DNA of 14,459 bases from JACKCP01 sp034007295 (lineage in GTDB: Bacteria > Desulfobacterota > Desulfobacteria > Desulfobacterales > JACKCP01): contig JAVERC010000064.1 of assembly GCA_034007295.1 (NCBI GenBank), positions 1 through 14,459 on the forward strand, in the 5' to 3' direction. A program made the translations under genes and the position numbers. Below the pieces are notes generated by a model. The model was not told where the DNA came from. It worked only from the letters and a program-made list of their open reading frames with translations, and made no database searches. Of the stretch, positions 6,698 to 14,449 are shown piece after piece (the stretch's first letter is position 1; each line of letters opens with the position of its first letter).

Positions 6698-6797
6698 CTA
6701 AGTAAAAGCACCGTGGACAGGCGGCAATAAGGCTGTCCACGGAAAAAAGAATATAAAAAAAGACCGTGGAGAGCAAAACTCCACGGTCTTTTTTTTT
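6608..6797 (+). promoter_or_regulatory. Transcription attenuator with two alternative RNA folds
   Basis: Segments: S1 6608-6617, S2 6671-6691, S3 6704-6723, S4 6732-6742, S5 6761-6774, S6 6779-6789. Termination fold: S1 with S2 (6608-6617/6674-6683, 10 perfect pairs), S3 with S4 (6711-6720/6733-6742, 10 perfect pairs), S5 with S6 (terminator). Read-through fold: S2 with S3 as two stacked helices (6683-6691/6704-6712, 9 perfect pairs; 6671-6680/6714-6723, 10 pairs including three G-U), leaving S4 free to pair with S5 (6732-6742/6764-6774, 10 pairs and one mismatch), which destroys the terminator. Logic as in trp/phe attenuators: a ribosome stalled on aromatic codons blocks S1 but leaves most of S2 free, so S2-S3 and S4-S5 form and transcription continues. 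A ribosome reaching the stop codon at 6695 covers S2 and the start of S3, so S3-S4 and the terminator form. Pairings were found by eye; no folding energy was computed. Confidence 0.85.
6761..6797 (+). terminator. Intrinsic terminator of the aro attenuator
   Basis: AGACCGTGGAG (6761-6771) pairs perfectly with CTCCACGGTCT (6779-6789) across a 7-nt loop, followed by nine T in a row (6789-6797). The A-run before the stem (6755-6760) can extend it by further A-U pairs. This is a textbook intrinsic terminator, placed before the first structural gene rather than after a gene, as expected for attenuation. Confidence 0.93.
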
Positions 6798-6827
6798 GTA
6801 TAATCTATATCTAAGGGAAAAAGGGAA

Positions 6828-7622
6828 ATGATAGGAAAACAGATCAGACTTGAAAGAATTATCAACAGAAACACAAGAAGAACAATTATAGTACCAATGG
6901 ATCACGGTATTACAGTAGGTCCCATTGACGGAATCAAGGACATGAAGGATGCCGTAAATAAGGTCGCAAGAGGAGGTGCCAATGCAGTCATTGAGCATAA
7001 AGGTGCAGTTGAGGACGGTTTAAGGGGAGAAGGCCCTGATATCGGATTGATAGTCCATCTGTCTGCATCAACATCCATGTCTGTTTATCCAAATGCAAAG
7101 ACAATTGTATGTTCTGTTGAGGAAGCAATAAGGCTTGGTGCTGATGCGGTTTCAGTTCACGTGAATTTAGGAAATGGCGAAGAAAAGAATATGTTAAAGG
7201 ATTTCGGCAAGATAACATATGAAGCAAGAAGCTGGGGAATGCCGGTCGTTGCCATGATGTACCCAAGGGGCGAAAAAATAAAGGATGAATATGATCCTGA
7301 AGTTGTAAAGCATGCTGCAAGGGTTGGAGCTGAAATGGGGGCTGATATTGTAAAGGTTTCCTATACAGGCAACCCTGAAAGTTTCAGAGAAGTTGTTGAA
7401 GGATGTTTTGTTCCTGTGGTTATTGCAGGTGGTCCAAAAATGGATTCAGACAGGGATATTCTTGAAATGGTTAAAGGATCCCTTGATGCAGGCGGATCTG
7501 GAGTATCCATTGGAAGAAATGTTTTTCAGCATAGATCTCCAGAAAAAATTGTAAGAGCATTTGCAGCTCTGATTCATGAAAATTCAAGTGTTGAAGAAGC
7601 AATGGCAATAATTAACTTATAA
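6828..7622 (+). CDS. 2-amino-3,7-dideoxy-D-threo-hept-6-ulosonate (ADTH) synthase, archaeal-type first step
   Basis: 264 residues, DhnA/class I aldolase family. It is expected to condense 6-deoxy-5-ketofructose 1-phosphate with L-aspartate semialdehyde to ADTH, replacing DAHP synthase. Visible residues: VPMDHG with Asp25, AMMYPRGE with Tyr145 and DIVKVSYTG with Lys176, the presumed Schiff-base lysine. As I remember the Methanocaldococcus enzyme MJ0400, its Asp33, Tyr153 and Lys184 are each offset by eight, which fits exactly. AGGTAIGRNxFQ-like phosphate binding is seen as GGSGVSIGRNVFQH. The gene is preceded by AAGGGA plus a second GGGA before ATG, 30 nt behind the attenuator terminator, so its expression depends directly on read-through. 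The 3-dehydroquinate synthase II gene follows after 16 nt, which confirms this role over fructose-bisphosphate aldolase. Confidence 0.92.
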   Translation: MIGKQIRLERIINRNTRRTIIVPMDHGITVGPIDGIKDMKDAVNKVARGGANAVIEHKGAVEDGLRGEGPDIGLIVHLSASTSMSVYPNAKTIVCSVEEAIRLGADAVSVHVNLGNGEEKNMLKDFGKITYEARSWGMPVVAMMYPRGEKIKDEYDPEVVKHAARVGAEMGADIVKVSYTGNPESFREVVEGCFVPVVIAGGPKMDSDRDILEMVKGSLDAGGSGVSIGRNVFQHRSPEKIVRAFAALIHENSSVEEAMAIINL

Positions 7623-7638
7623 ATTTTTAGGATTTAAC

Positions 7639-8634
7639 ATGAAACGAAAAATCTGGGTAAAAATTATACCTTATAATAAGGAAATGGTTCTGACAGCTAT
7701 TGAATGCGGAGTTGAAGGGATTATGGTAGAAAAAGGGCTTGATGAAAAGGTCAGGGAGCTTGGGATAGTAAAAACAGTTTCAGAAACCGGCGATATTAAA
7801 ATTGGAAAAGATGCGATTTTCTATAAAATAACAGACGGAAGCCAGGAAGAGGAAATACATAAGCTCAGCCTTGATAAACTTGTTATTTTGGAATGCAGCG
7901 ACTGGAACATAATCCCTCTTGAAAACCTTATTGCAAAAAAAGCTGACGTTGCCCCAATAGTCAAAAGTTTTGAAGAAGCCAAGACAGCCTTTGAAATTTT
8001 GGAAAAAGGAGTTTCCCAGGTAATGGTTGATGTAAGCTCGCCAGTTGAGCTTAAAAAAATACTTGAGACCCTTTCAAAATCAAATGAGAAAATTAACCTT
8101 GAAAAGGCAGTAATAGAAAATATTACCCCCCTTGGAATGGGAGACAGGGTATGTGTTGACACCTGTTCAAGTCTTTTGCCCGGAGAAGGAATGCTTGTTG
8201 GTAATACAAGTTCAGCACTTTTTCTTGTTCATGCGGAAACTGTGGAAAATCCTTATGTAAATCCAAGGCCGTTCAGAATTAATGCCGGTCCTGTTCATGC
8301 ATATACAAGGGTGCCGGGAGGCAAAACAAGCTATCTTTCCGAGCTTAAATCTGGTGACAGCGTAATTATTACAAGGTTTGACGGAACAACTGAAGAAGCA
8401 GTAGTTGGAAGAATCAAGCAGGAAAAAAGACCTCTTATGCTTGTTGAAGCAAAAATTGAGGAAAGAAGTCTTAATATAATTTTACAAAATGCTGAAACAA
8501 TACGCCTTACATCCCCGGATGGAAGTCCAAAATCTATAGTGGCTCTTAAAAAAGGCGATGAGGTTTTAGTTGCAATTGAAGAAGGCGGAAGACATTTCGG
8601 TCATAAAATTGAAGAAACCATAACTGAAAAATAA
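7639..8634 (+). CDS. 3-dehydroquinate synthase II (archaeal type)
   Basis: 331 residues, the family of Methanocaldococcus MJ1249 and not related to classical AroB. It oxidatively deaminates and cyclises ADTH to 3-dehydroquinate using NAD. Recognised by the N-terminus KRKIWVKIIPYNKEMVLTAIE, the central GMGDRVCVDTCSSLLPGEGML at about 167-187, then NTSSALFLVHAE, NPRPFRINAGPVHAYTRVPGGKT and YLSELKSGD. An AGGA ribosome-binding site stands six bases before the ATG. It is adjacent to the ADTH synthase gene, its obligate pathway partner, and replaces the aroF/aroB pair of most bacteria. Confidence 0.95.
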   Translation: MKRKIWVKIIPYNKEMVLTAIECGVEGIMVEKGLDEKVRELGIVKTVSETGDIKIGKDAIFYKITDGSQEEEIHKLSLDKLVILECSDWNIIPLENLIAKKADVAPIVKSFEEAKTAFEILEKGVSQVMVDVSSPVELKKILETLSKSNEKINLEKAVIENITPLGMGDRVCVDTCSSLLPGEGMLVGNTSSALFLVHAETVENPYVNPRPFRINAGPVHAYTRVPGGKTSYLSELKSGDSVIITRFDGTTEEAVVGRIKQEKRPLMLVEAKIEERSLNIILQNAETIRLTSPDGSPKSIVALKKGDEVLVAIEEGGRHFGHKIEETITEK

Positions 8635-8639
8635 TTAAA

Positions 8640-9725
8640 ATGGAAAATATTACAGAAAATCCGGAAATTGGTAAGTATCGAAAAGAAATTGATAAAATTG
8701 ATGACACGATTCTGGAGCTTTTAAACAAAAGGCTTGAATTTGGCAGGAAAATCGGAGCCATAAAAAGAAATACCGGAGCAAGGGTTCTGGACAGTTCAAG
8801 GGAAAAGGAGATTCTTGAAAGGCTTAAGAAAAATAATTCAGGCCCTCTTTCCGAAGATGTGATTTACCATATTTTTCAGGTAATAATGTCTGCTTCAAGG
8901 GATATCCAGAATCCGAACATGGTAGCATATTTAGGACCTGAAGCAACAAACACCCATGTAGCTGCTTTAAAGCATTTTGATTATTCAGGACAGTTTGTTC
9001 CAAAAAAATCGATTCCTGATATTTTTGACGGAGTTGAAAAAGGACATTTCAGATACGGAGTGGTCCCTGTTGAGAATTCAATAGAGGGTGCTGTAAACCA
9101 TACCCTTGACCTTTTATTCGATTCTCAACTTAAAATTTGCGGAGAAACAGCAATAACAATTTCCCATGATCTTTTGTCAACATGCACAAGTCTTTCAGAA
9201 ATTGAGGTGGTATATTCCCACCCCCAGGCTTTTGCCCAGTGCAGAAGGTGGATAAAGGAAAATATTCCAGATGCTGAACTAAAGGAAGTCTCAAGCACTG
9301 CAGCGGCTGCAAGGCAGGCTGTTACAGAAAAAAATTCAGCTGCAATCGCAAATTCGGAAGCTTCAAGGTTCTATAATTTAAGTGTGGCTGCCTCAAGAAT
9401 TGAAGACTCCACCAGAAATATAACAAGATTTCTAATAATAGGTGAAGACGAGCCTGAAAGAACAGGAAATGACAAAACAACAATTATGTTTGTTACTTCA
9501 CACGTGCCAGGAGCACTGTACAAGGCTCTTCAGCCGGTATCAGCAGCAGGGGTTAATATGGTGAAGCTTGAATCAAGGCCGATCCGTCATAAAAACTGGC
9601 ATTACTTTTTTGTAATGGATATAGACGGTCACATTAAAGACAATTCTGTTAAGTCAGTAATAGCTGAAATGAGGGAAGTCTGTCTTTTTTTAAAACATTC
9701 AGGTTCTTATAAAAAATTTATGTAA
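8640..9725 (+). CDS. pheA: Bifunctional chorismate mutase / prephenate dehydratase (P-protein)
   Basis: 361 residues in three parts. Residues ~8-92: AroQ-type chorismate mutase (YRKEIDKIDDTILELLNKR, then EFGRKIGAIKR and REKEIL), turning chorismate into prephenate. Residues ~95-268: prephenate dehydratase (VAYLGPEATNTHVAAL, VVPVENSIEGAVNHTLDLL, and the catalytic TRF at 262-264), giving phenylpyruvate. Residues ~279-355: ACT domain with GALYKAL and ESRP (311-314), the phenylalanine-binding motifs, so feedback inhibition by Phe is expected. The dehydratase start reads LGPEATNTHVA where LGPEGTFS is commonest. The gene starts five bases after the previous stop; no clear ribosome-binding site is visible, so translation is probably coupled. 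Confidence 0.96.
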   Translation: MENITENPEIGKYRKEIDKIDDTILELLNKRLEFGRKIGAIKRNTGARVLDSSREKEILERLKKNNSGPLSEDVIYHIFQVIMSASRDIQNPNMVAYLGPEATNTHVAALKHFDYSGQFVPKKSIPDIFDGVEKGHFRYGVVPVENSIEGAVNHTLDLLFDSQLKICGETAITISHDLLSTCTSLSEIEVVYSHPQAFAQCRRWIKENIPDAELKEVSSTAAAARQAVTEKNSAAIANSEASRFYNLSVAASRIEDSTRNITRFLIIGEDEPERTGNDKTTIMFVTSHVPGALYKALQPVSAAGVNMVKLESRPIRHKNWHYFFVMDIDGHIKDNSVKSVIAEMREVCLFLKHSGSYKKFM

Positions 9726-9739
9726 ACCGGAGATAAAAA

Positions 9740-10552
9740 ATGGATTCTCATACAGAGGTTTTCGCAGTTATTGGAAATCCTGTAAAACACAGTTTAAGCC
9801 CTTTTATGCATAACTTTGCATTTGAACTTCTCAGTTTAAATGCAGTTTATACAGCCTTTGAGATAAGTGACCTTGAATCGGCTGTAAAAGGAATAAGAGG
9901 ACTTGGTATTAAAGGTGTAAGCGTTACAGTTCCCCACAAGGAAAATATAATTAAATATCTTGATGAAATAAGTGACAGCTCTCTGAAAATAGGCGCTGTA
10001 AATACCGTAACCAATAAAAACGGAATACTTGAGGGAGACAATACAGACTGGAAAGGTTTTATCTTGTCCCTTAAAGAACACAGCAGAATTAAAGATCGTA
10101 AAACCCTTGTAATCGGAGCAGGCGGTGCTTCAAGGGGGGTCTGCTATGGACTGGCAAGCGAAAATGCAGATATTTACATAACAAACAGGACAAAATCAAA
10201 AGGGATTGAACTTGCAAGAGATTTTGATGGAGAGTTTGTTGGTTTTGAAGAAATTGAAAAGCTTGAGCCTGAAATAATTATAAATACAACCTCTGTTGGA
10301 ATGTATCCTGATATTGATAAATCACCTGTTGAAAAGACAGTTTTTAAAACAAAAGGAACTGCAATTGACATAGTTTACAACCCCCTGAACACAAAGTTTC
10401 TCAAAGATGCTTCCATGTCCGGTTTTAAGACTGTTTCAGGGGTTGGAATGTTTGTTTATCAGGGAGGTCTTCAGTTTGAAAAATGGACAAACATCAGATT
10501 TCCGTTTCAGATAATGAAAGAGAAAATTTTTCATAAATTAATGAAAGGGTGA
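9740..10552 (+). CDS. aroE: Shikimate dehydrogenase (NADP+)
   Basis: 270 residues, normal AroE length. It reduces 3-dehydroshikimate to shikimate with NADPH. Substrate-site residues: SLSP at 18-21, VTVPHK with catalytic Lys67, AVNT with Asn88 and NTDWKG with catalytic Asp103. Nucleotide-binding loop GAGGASRG at 126-133, followed by TNRTKSK, the NADP-type basic motif, then NTTSVGMYP. C-terminal GMFVYQGGLQFEKW carries the conserved Gln. GGAG lies nine bases before ATG. The gene is 14 bases downstream of pheA and its stop is two bases before the chosen aroA start. Confidence 0.97.
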   Translation: MDSHTEVFAVIGNPVKHSLSPFMHNFAFELLSLNAVYTAFEISDLESAVKGIRGLGIKGVSVTVPHKENIIKYLDEISDSSLKIGAVNTVTNKNGILEGDNTDWKGFILSLKEHSRIKDRKTLVIGAGGASRGVCYGLASENADIYITNRTKSKGIELARDFDGEFVGFEEIEKLEPEIIINTTSVGMYPDIDKSPVEKTVFKTKGTAIDIVYNPLNTKFLKDASMSGFKTVSGVGMFVYQGGLQFEKWTNIRFPFQIMKEKIFHKLMKG

Positions 10553-10554
10553 AA

Positions 10555-11823
10555 ATGAAAACTATAAATCCCGCTAAAATAAAGGAAAATGCAGAAGTAA
10601 TTGTGCCTGGTTCAAAAAGTTATACCCACAGGACTCTTATTGCTTCAGCTCTTTCAAAGGGAATGTGCGAAGTTTTAAGGCCTCTTCAGAGTGAGGATAC
10701 TCTTCTTACAATGGAAGCATTGAAATCAATGGGTATAGAAATTGAAAAATCTGAAGATAAAATGACAGTGTTTGGACAAAACGGAAATCTTTTGCCGCTA
10801 AAAAATGAAATTTATCTCGGAAATTCAGGTACTTCAATGCGTCTTTTGACAGGGGTCTTTGCCTTGAGCAAGAAACCTGTGATATTGACAGGGAATAAAA
10901 GAATGCAGGAAAGGCCTATAAATCCTCTTCTTGATTCTTTAAAAATGCTTGGAATAGAAGCACAGTCGGTTAATAAAACAGGATGTCCGCCTGTGTTATT
11001 AAACGGAGGTCTTGAAAAAGGTGGAAAAACAGACCTTGACTGCAGAATAAGCAGCCAGTTTCTTTCAGGTCTATTGATGGCAGCGCCCCTTACAAGGGAT
11101 GGAATTGATATAAATCTTTTATATGAACCTGTATCCAAACCATATATTGATATGACCCTTGATATAATGAAAAATTTTCAAATCAGAGCAGAGCATGAAA
11201 ACTATATGAAGTTTCATGTTCCGGGGAACCAGACATATGCCTGCGGAACTTATGCAGTTGAACCTGACTGCTCCAACTCAAGTTATTTTTTTGCTCTTGC
11301 AGCCGTAAAAAAGACAAAAATCAAGGTCAAGGGGGTAAGTTTCTCTTCATCCCAGGGAGATATTATGTTTGCAAGGCTTCTTGAAAAAATGGGGTGCATT
11401 GTAAAAGAGGAAAAAGACGGAATTTGGGTCGAAGGAAAAAAACTCAATGGCATTGATGCAGATATGAAAGATATGCCAGACGTTGCTCCAACCCTTGCTG
11501 TTGTGGCATCCTTTGCAAAAGGTGAAACAAGAATAAGAAATGTTGCTCATTTAAGGGAAAAGGAATGCGACAGGATAGGCTGTGTTGTAAAAGAGCTTCA
11601 AAGGCTTGGAATCAAAGCATTTGAAAAAGAAGACGGAATGGTTATCTCAGGCGGGAATCATAAATTTGGCCAGGTAAAAACATATGATGACCACAGAATG
11701 GCAATGAGTTTTGCTGTTGCAGGTGTTGGTTCAGAAAACGGACTTGAAATAGAGGATGAAACCTGCGTTAAAAAATCATTCCCCAATTTCTGGGATGTAT
11801 TTGAAGGTGTTTTAAAAAAATGA
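10555..11823 (+). CDS. aroA: 5-enolpyruvylshikimate-3-phosphate synthase
   Basis: 422 residues from ATG 10555. It joins shikimate 3-phosphate and phosphoenolpyruvate. Motifs: VPGSKSYTHRTL with Lys21-Ser22, LGNSGTSMRLL at 88-98 (PEP/glyphosate-site loop), QERPINPLLDSL, CRISSQFLSGLLMAAPL, MPDVAPTLAVVASFA with the catalytic Asp, LREKECDRI with the catalytic Glu, and TYDDHRMAMSFAVAG. A GTG six bases earlier (10549) is in frame, but its ribosome-binding site would touch it, whereas AAAGGG sits about five bases before the ATG. The stop overlaps the aroK start (ATGA, 11820-11823). Confidence 0.97.
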   Translation: MKTINPAKIKENAEVIVPGSKSYTHRTLIASALSKGMCEVLRPLQSEDTLLTMEALKSMGIEIEKSEDKMTVFGQNGNLLPLKNEIYLGNSGTSMRLLTGVFALSKKPVILTGNKRMQERPINPLLDSLKMLGIEAQSVNKTGCPPVLLNGGLEKGGKTDLDCRISSQFLSGLLMAAPLTRDGIDINLLYEPVSKPYIDMTLDIMKNFQIRAEHENYMKFHVPGNQTYACGTYAVEPDCSNSSYFFALAAVKKTKIKVKGVSFSSSQGDIMFARLLEKMGCIVKEEKDGIWVEGKKLNGIDADMKDMPDVAPTLAVVASFAKGETRIRNVAHLREKECDRIGCVVKELQRLGIKAFEKEDGMVISGGNHKFGQVKTYDDHRMAMSFAVAGVGSENGLEIEDETCVKKSFPNFWDVFEGVLKK

Positions 11824-12335
11824 AAATTTTTTTAATTGGATACAGATGTACAGGAAAAACATCGGTTGGAAAGATTCTTTCTGAAAAACTTAATCTTTTG
11901 TTTGTTGACTGTGATTTTTATCTTCAGGAAAACGAAAAAACAACAATTTCTGAAATAGTTGCAAAAAAAGGTTGGAATCATTTCAGAACTCTAGAATCAA
12001 AATATTTAGATGAGATTTCTCAAAAGGAAAATATTGTTGTTTCAACCGGAGGCGGTGTTGTTGAAAGTCTTTATAATATTGATCTGATAAAATCCCGGGG
12101 TATTGGAATCTGGCTTAAGGCAAAATCTTCAACAATAAAAAAAAGAATACTTTTTGATGAAAATACAAAGGATTTAAGACCGTCTCTTACAGGACTTTCC
12201 ATGGAAGATGAAATTGATGAGGTCTTAAAGAAAAGAGAACCTTTATATAAAAAGGTCTCATCCCTTGCTTTTGATACAGATAGTATTGGAGCAGATGAGC
12301 TTGCAGATCTGATAATCAAAAAATTAACTATTTAA
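11820..12335 (+). CDS. aroK: Shikimate kinase
   Basis: 171 residues, the usual size. It phosphorylates shikimate at the 3-hydroxyl with ATP. P-loop GYRCTGKT at 7-14; shikimate-binding DCD at 30-32 (Asp32), FRTLE at 55-59 (Arg56, Glu59) and TGGGV at 76-80; LRPSL in the lid region and KKREPLYKKV near the C-terminus. It overlaps the aroA stop by four bases (ATGA), so it is translationally coupled. Cysteine in the P-loop where Gly/Ala/Ser are commoner is a minor variation. Confidence 0.95.
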   Translation: MKIFLIGYRCTGKTSVGKILSEKLNLLFVDCDFYLQENEKTTISEIVAKKGWNHFRTLESKYLDEISQKENIVVSTGGGVVESLYNIDLIKSRGIGIWLKAKSSTIKKRILFDENTKDLRPSLTGLSMEDEIDEVLKKREPLYKKVSSLAFDTDSIGADELADLIIKKLTI

Positions 12336-12346
12336 GGATAATAAAA

Positions 12347-13411
12347 ATGCCTGGAAATTCCTTTGGTAAACTTTTTAAAATAACTACTTTTGGAGAATCC
12401 CACGGAGAGTGTTTAGGGGTTGTCATTGACGGATGTCCTCCAAATATTTTTTTTGATATGGAAAAAATTCAGAAAATAATGGACAGAAGAAAGCCCGGCC
12501 AAAACAACAAAACCAGCACAGCCAGAAAAGAAGAGGATATTGTTCATGTAATGTCTGGGGTTTTTGAAGGAAAAACAACAGGAACTCCCATTATGCTGAT
12601 GATAAAAAACAAGGATCATAAATCCTCAGCTTATAATGATATAAAAGATCTTTTCAGGCCCGGTCACGGAGACATAACCTATTTCAAGAAATACAAGATC
12701 AGAGACTACAGAGGAGGGGGAAGAGCATCTGCAAGGGAAACTGCAGCAAGAGTTGCAGCAGGTGCTGTAGCATCACTAATTTTAGAAAAACATGGAATCA
12801 GCGTTTTTTCCTGTACAAAGGAAATTGCAGGAGTAAAAGCTGAAAAATTTAATATTGAAGATATAAATAAAAATCCATTTTTTATGCCGGATCTTGAAGC
12901 TTTTAAAAAAGCGGAAGAAAAAATTGATTTTATAAGAGCACAGGGCAATACAGTTGGAGGAATTGTTGAAATAATTGTTAAAAATCCAGGATTTGGCCTT
13001 GGGGAGCCGGTTTTTGACAAGCTTGATGCAGATTTGGCCAAAGCCATGATGAGTATAGGTGCTGTAAAAGGTGTTGAAATAGGAGCAGGGTTTGAAGCTG
13101 CAAAAATGACAGGACTTGAAAACAATGATCAGATAAGCTCAAAAGGATTTAATACAAATAATTCAGGCGGAATTTTAGCAGGAATATCAAACGGTGATGA
13201 TATTATAATAAAAATAGCTGTAAAACCCATTCCTTCAGTTTCAATTGAGCAGGATACAATAGATATAAAAGGAAACGAAACAAAGGTAAAAGTTAAAGGA
13301 CGTCATGATATTTGTGCAATTCCAAGGATAAATGTTGTTGCCGAGTCCATGGCTTCAATTGTTGTTGCAGACCATTTGCTGAGAAAAAAGGCTTTAGAAA
13401 ATGAAGGATGA
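12347..13411 (+). CDS. aroC: Chorismate synthase
   Basis: 354 residues, normal length. It converts EPSP to chorismate and needs reduced FMN. Signatures: FGESHGECLGVVIDGCPP at 15-32 with His19, RRKPGQ at 47-52, FRPGHGDITY at 103-112 with His107, RDYRGGGRASARETAARVAAGAVA at 119-142, and the C-terminal GRHDICAIPRINVVAESM. No flavin-reductase extension is present, so it is monofunctional and needs an external source of reduced FMN, which is no burden in an anaerobe. An AAGGA ribosome-binding site precedes the ATG; the gene begins 11 bases after aroK and overlaps tyrA by 11 bases. Confidence 0.98.
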   Translation: MPGNSFGKLFKITTFGESHGECLGVVIDGCPPNIFFDMEKIQKIMDRRKPGQNNKTSTARKEEDIVHVMSGVFEGKTTGTPIMLMIKNKDHKSSAYNDIKDLFRPGHGDITYFKKYKIRDYRGGGRASARETAARVAAGAVASLILEKHGISVFSCTKEIAGVKAEKFNIEDINKNPFFMPDLEAFKKAEEKIDFIRAQGNTVGGIVEIIVKNPGFGLGEPVFDKLDADLAKAMMSIGAVKGVEIGAGFEAAKMTGLENNDQISSKGFNTNNSGGILAGISNGDDIIIKIAVKPIPSVSIEQDTIDIKGNETKVKVKGRHDICAIPRINVVAESMASIVVADHLLRKKALENEG

Positions 13412-14246
13412 AGATTTTTTTAATAAAACAATAGGAATAATAGGCGGTCTTGGAGCCATGGGAGTCTGGTTTAAAAGATATTTTGAAAGTAAAGGCTTCA
13501 GGGTTCTTGTTTCAGATCTTGATACAGAGTTTACCAACAAAATGCTTGCAAAAGAATCGGATATAATAATTTTGAGTACTCCAATGGAGGCAGCTCTTGA
13601 GGTTGCAGGGCAAATCGGCCCTGTTTTAAGTGAAGAAAAGCTTCTTATGGATATATGTTCGCTTAAATCAGACATAGTGCAGAAAATGGTTGAAAGCACA
13701 AAATGCGAGGTTCTTGGGTGTCATCCAATGTTTGGACAGCACACAAAGGATTTAAATGACCAGAATATTATTCTTTGCAAAGGCAGGGGAGATTCATATA
13801 CAGAATTTTTCAAAAATATATTTGAAAAAGACGGTGCCGTAGTCACTTTCAGTACCCCGCAAAAGCATGATCACTACATGGCTGTTGTCCAGGGACTTAC
13901 ACATCTTCTTACAATTGCAACAGGAGAGTTTTTAAAAGTTCAGAATATAAGCCCCGATGATATCTTAAAGTTTTCAACCCCGGTCTTTAGAATAAATCTT
14001 GCACTTACAGGAAGGCTTTTTGGACTTGATCTGTCTCTTTATAAAGATCTTATAAGCAGAAACAAAGAAACAGAACCAATGGCAGGTGTATTTAGTAATT
14101 GTGTTCAAAACAGTTTAAGTGTTTTTACAGATAAGACAGAAAAAGAGAAAATGGATTTTTTAAACTCAATAAAAAATTTTATGGGTGATTATTCTAAATT
14201 AGCATTAAAAGAAACAAACGAGCTTTTTAATTTTTTGTACAAATAA
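13401..14246 (+). CDS. tyrA: Prephenate dehydrogenase
   Basis: 281 residues. It oxidatively decarboxylates prephenate to 4-hydroxyphenylpyruvate, the tyrosine precursor. Rossmann motif GIIGGLGAMGVWF at 12-24, with an acidic residue after the second strand (VSDLD, Asp39) that favours NAD over NADP. Active-site segments DICSLKSD at 84-91, LGCHPMFGQ at 105-113 and HYMAVVQGLTH at 158-168. There is no chorismate mutase domain and no ACT domain, so direct feedback by tyrosine is not obvious; the mutase activity is supplied by PheA. It starts inside the end of aroC (11-base overlap) with an AAGG about ten bases upstream. Last gene of the operon within the window. Confidence 0.93.
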   Translation: MKDEDFFNKTIGIIGGLGAMGVWFKRYFESKGFRVLVSDLDTEFTNKMLAKESDIIILSTPMEAALEVAGQIGPVLSEEKLLMDICSLKSDIVQKMVESTKCEVLGCHPMFGQHTKDLNDQNIILCKGRGDSYTEFFKNIFEKDGAVVTFSTPQKHDHYMAVVQGLTHLLTIATGEFLKVQNISPDDILKFSTPVFRINLALTGRLFGLDLSLYKDLISRNKETEPMAGVFSNCVQNSLSVFTDKTEKEKMDFLNSIKNFMGDYSKLALKETNELFNFLYK

Positions 14247-14309
14247 CATGTAAATTTAAACTGTTGCAATTTAAGTTTAAAAAAAAGAAAAATTTTTTAA
14301 AAAAAGTAT

Positions 14310-14339
14310 TTGACAAAGGAAAGCGAAAAGAACTATAAG
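14310..14339 (+). promoter_or_regulatory. Strong sigma70-type promoter downstream of tyrA
   Basis: TTGACA (14310-14315), an 18-nt spacer and TATAAG (14334-14339), preceded by A/T tracts that could act as an UP element. No open reading frame with a ribosome-binding site starts in the remaining 120 bases, which suggests the product is an RNA or a gene beyond the window. Confidence 0.6.
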
Positions 14340-14347
14340 CGTTCTCG

Positions 14348-14391
14348 TTCCTGAGGCAAGCAAAACAAAAGCTTCAGGAATTGTTCTTTAA
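14348..14391 (+). promoter_or_regulatory. Stem-loop followed by boxA-like element (rRNA-leader-like)
   Basis: TTCCTGAGGC (14348-14357) pairs with GCTTCAGGAA (14371-14380), nine Watson-Crick pairs and one G-U, with a 13-nt A-rich loop. It is followed at once by TGTTCTTTAA (14382-14391), close to the boxA antitermination sequence of rRNA leaders (TGCTCTTTAA in E. coli). The order hairpin then boxA matches the boxB-boxA order of rrn leaders. Inference only, since no rRNA sequence is visible. Confidence 0.4.
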
Positions 14392-14443
14392 GAGAAAAAG
14401 AAAAATCAAGCAAGGCACTTGAAAAAAGAAATGAAAAAAAGTG

Positions 14444-14449
14444 TTGACA
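14444..14449 (+). promoter_or_regulatory. -35 element of a second promoter running off the window
   Basis: A perfect TTGACA near the window edge; its -10 would lie outside. Together with the promoter at 14310-14339 this looks like a tandem promoter pair in front of a highly expressed gene or stable-RNA operon. Confidence 0.35.

Noticed and set aside
6797..6804. TGTATAAT behind the attenuator terminator, as a possible second promoter of the operon
   Set aside because: No -35 hexamer at suitable spacing; the upstream bases are terminator stem.
6575..6827. T-box riboswitch or TRAP-type control of the aromatic operon
   Set aside because: No T-box consensus sequence and no series of GAG/TAG repeats; a translated aromatic leader peptide explains the structure better.
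6663..6998. 111-codon open frame on the minus strand covering the attenuator and the start of ADTH synthase
   Set aside because: Antisense to the leader hairpins and to a clearly real gene; composition is that of a shadow frame.
14255..14281. TTTAAACT/AGTTTAAA inverted repeat after tyrA as an operon terminator
   Set aside because: Weak AT stem followed by A residues rather than T on the transcribed strand.
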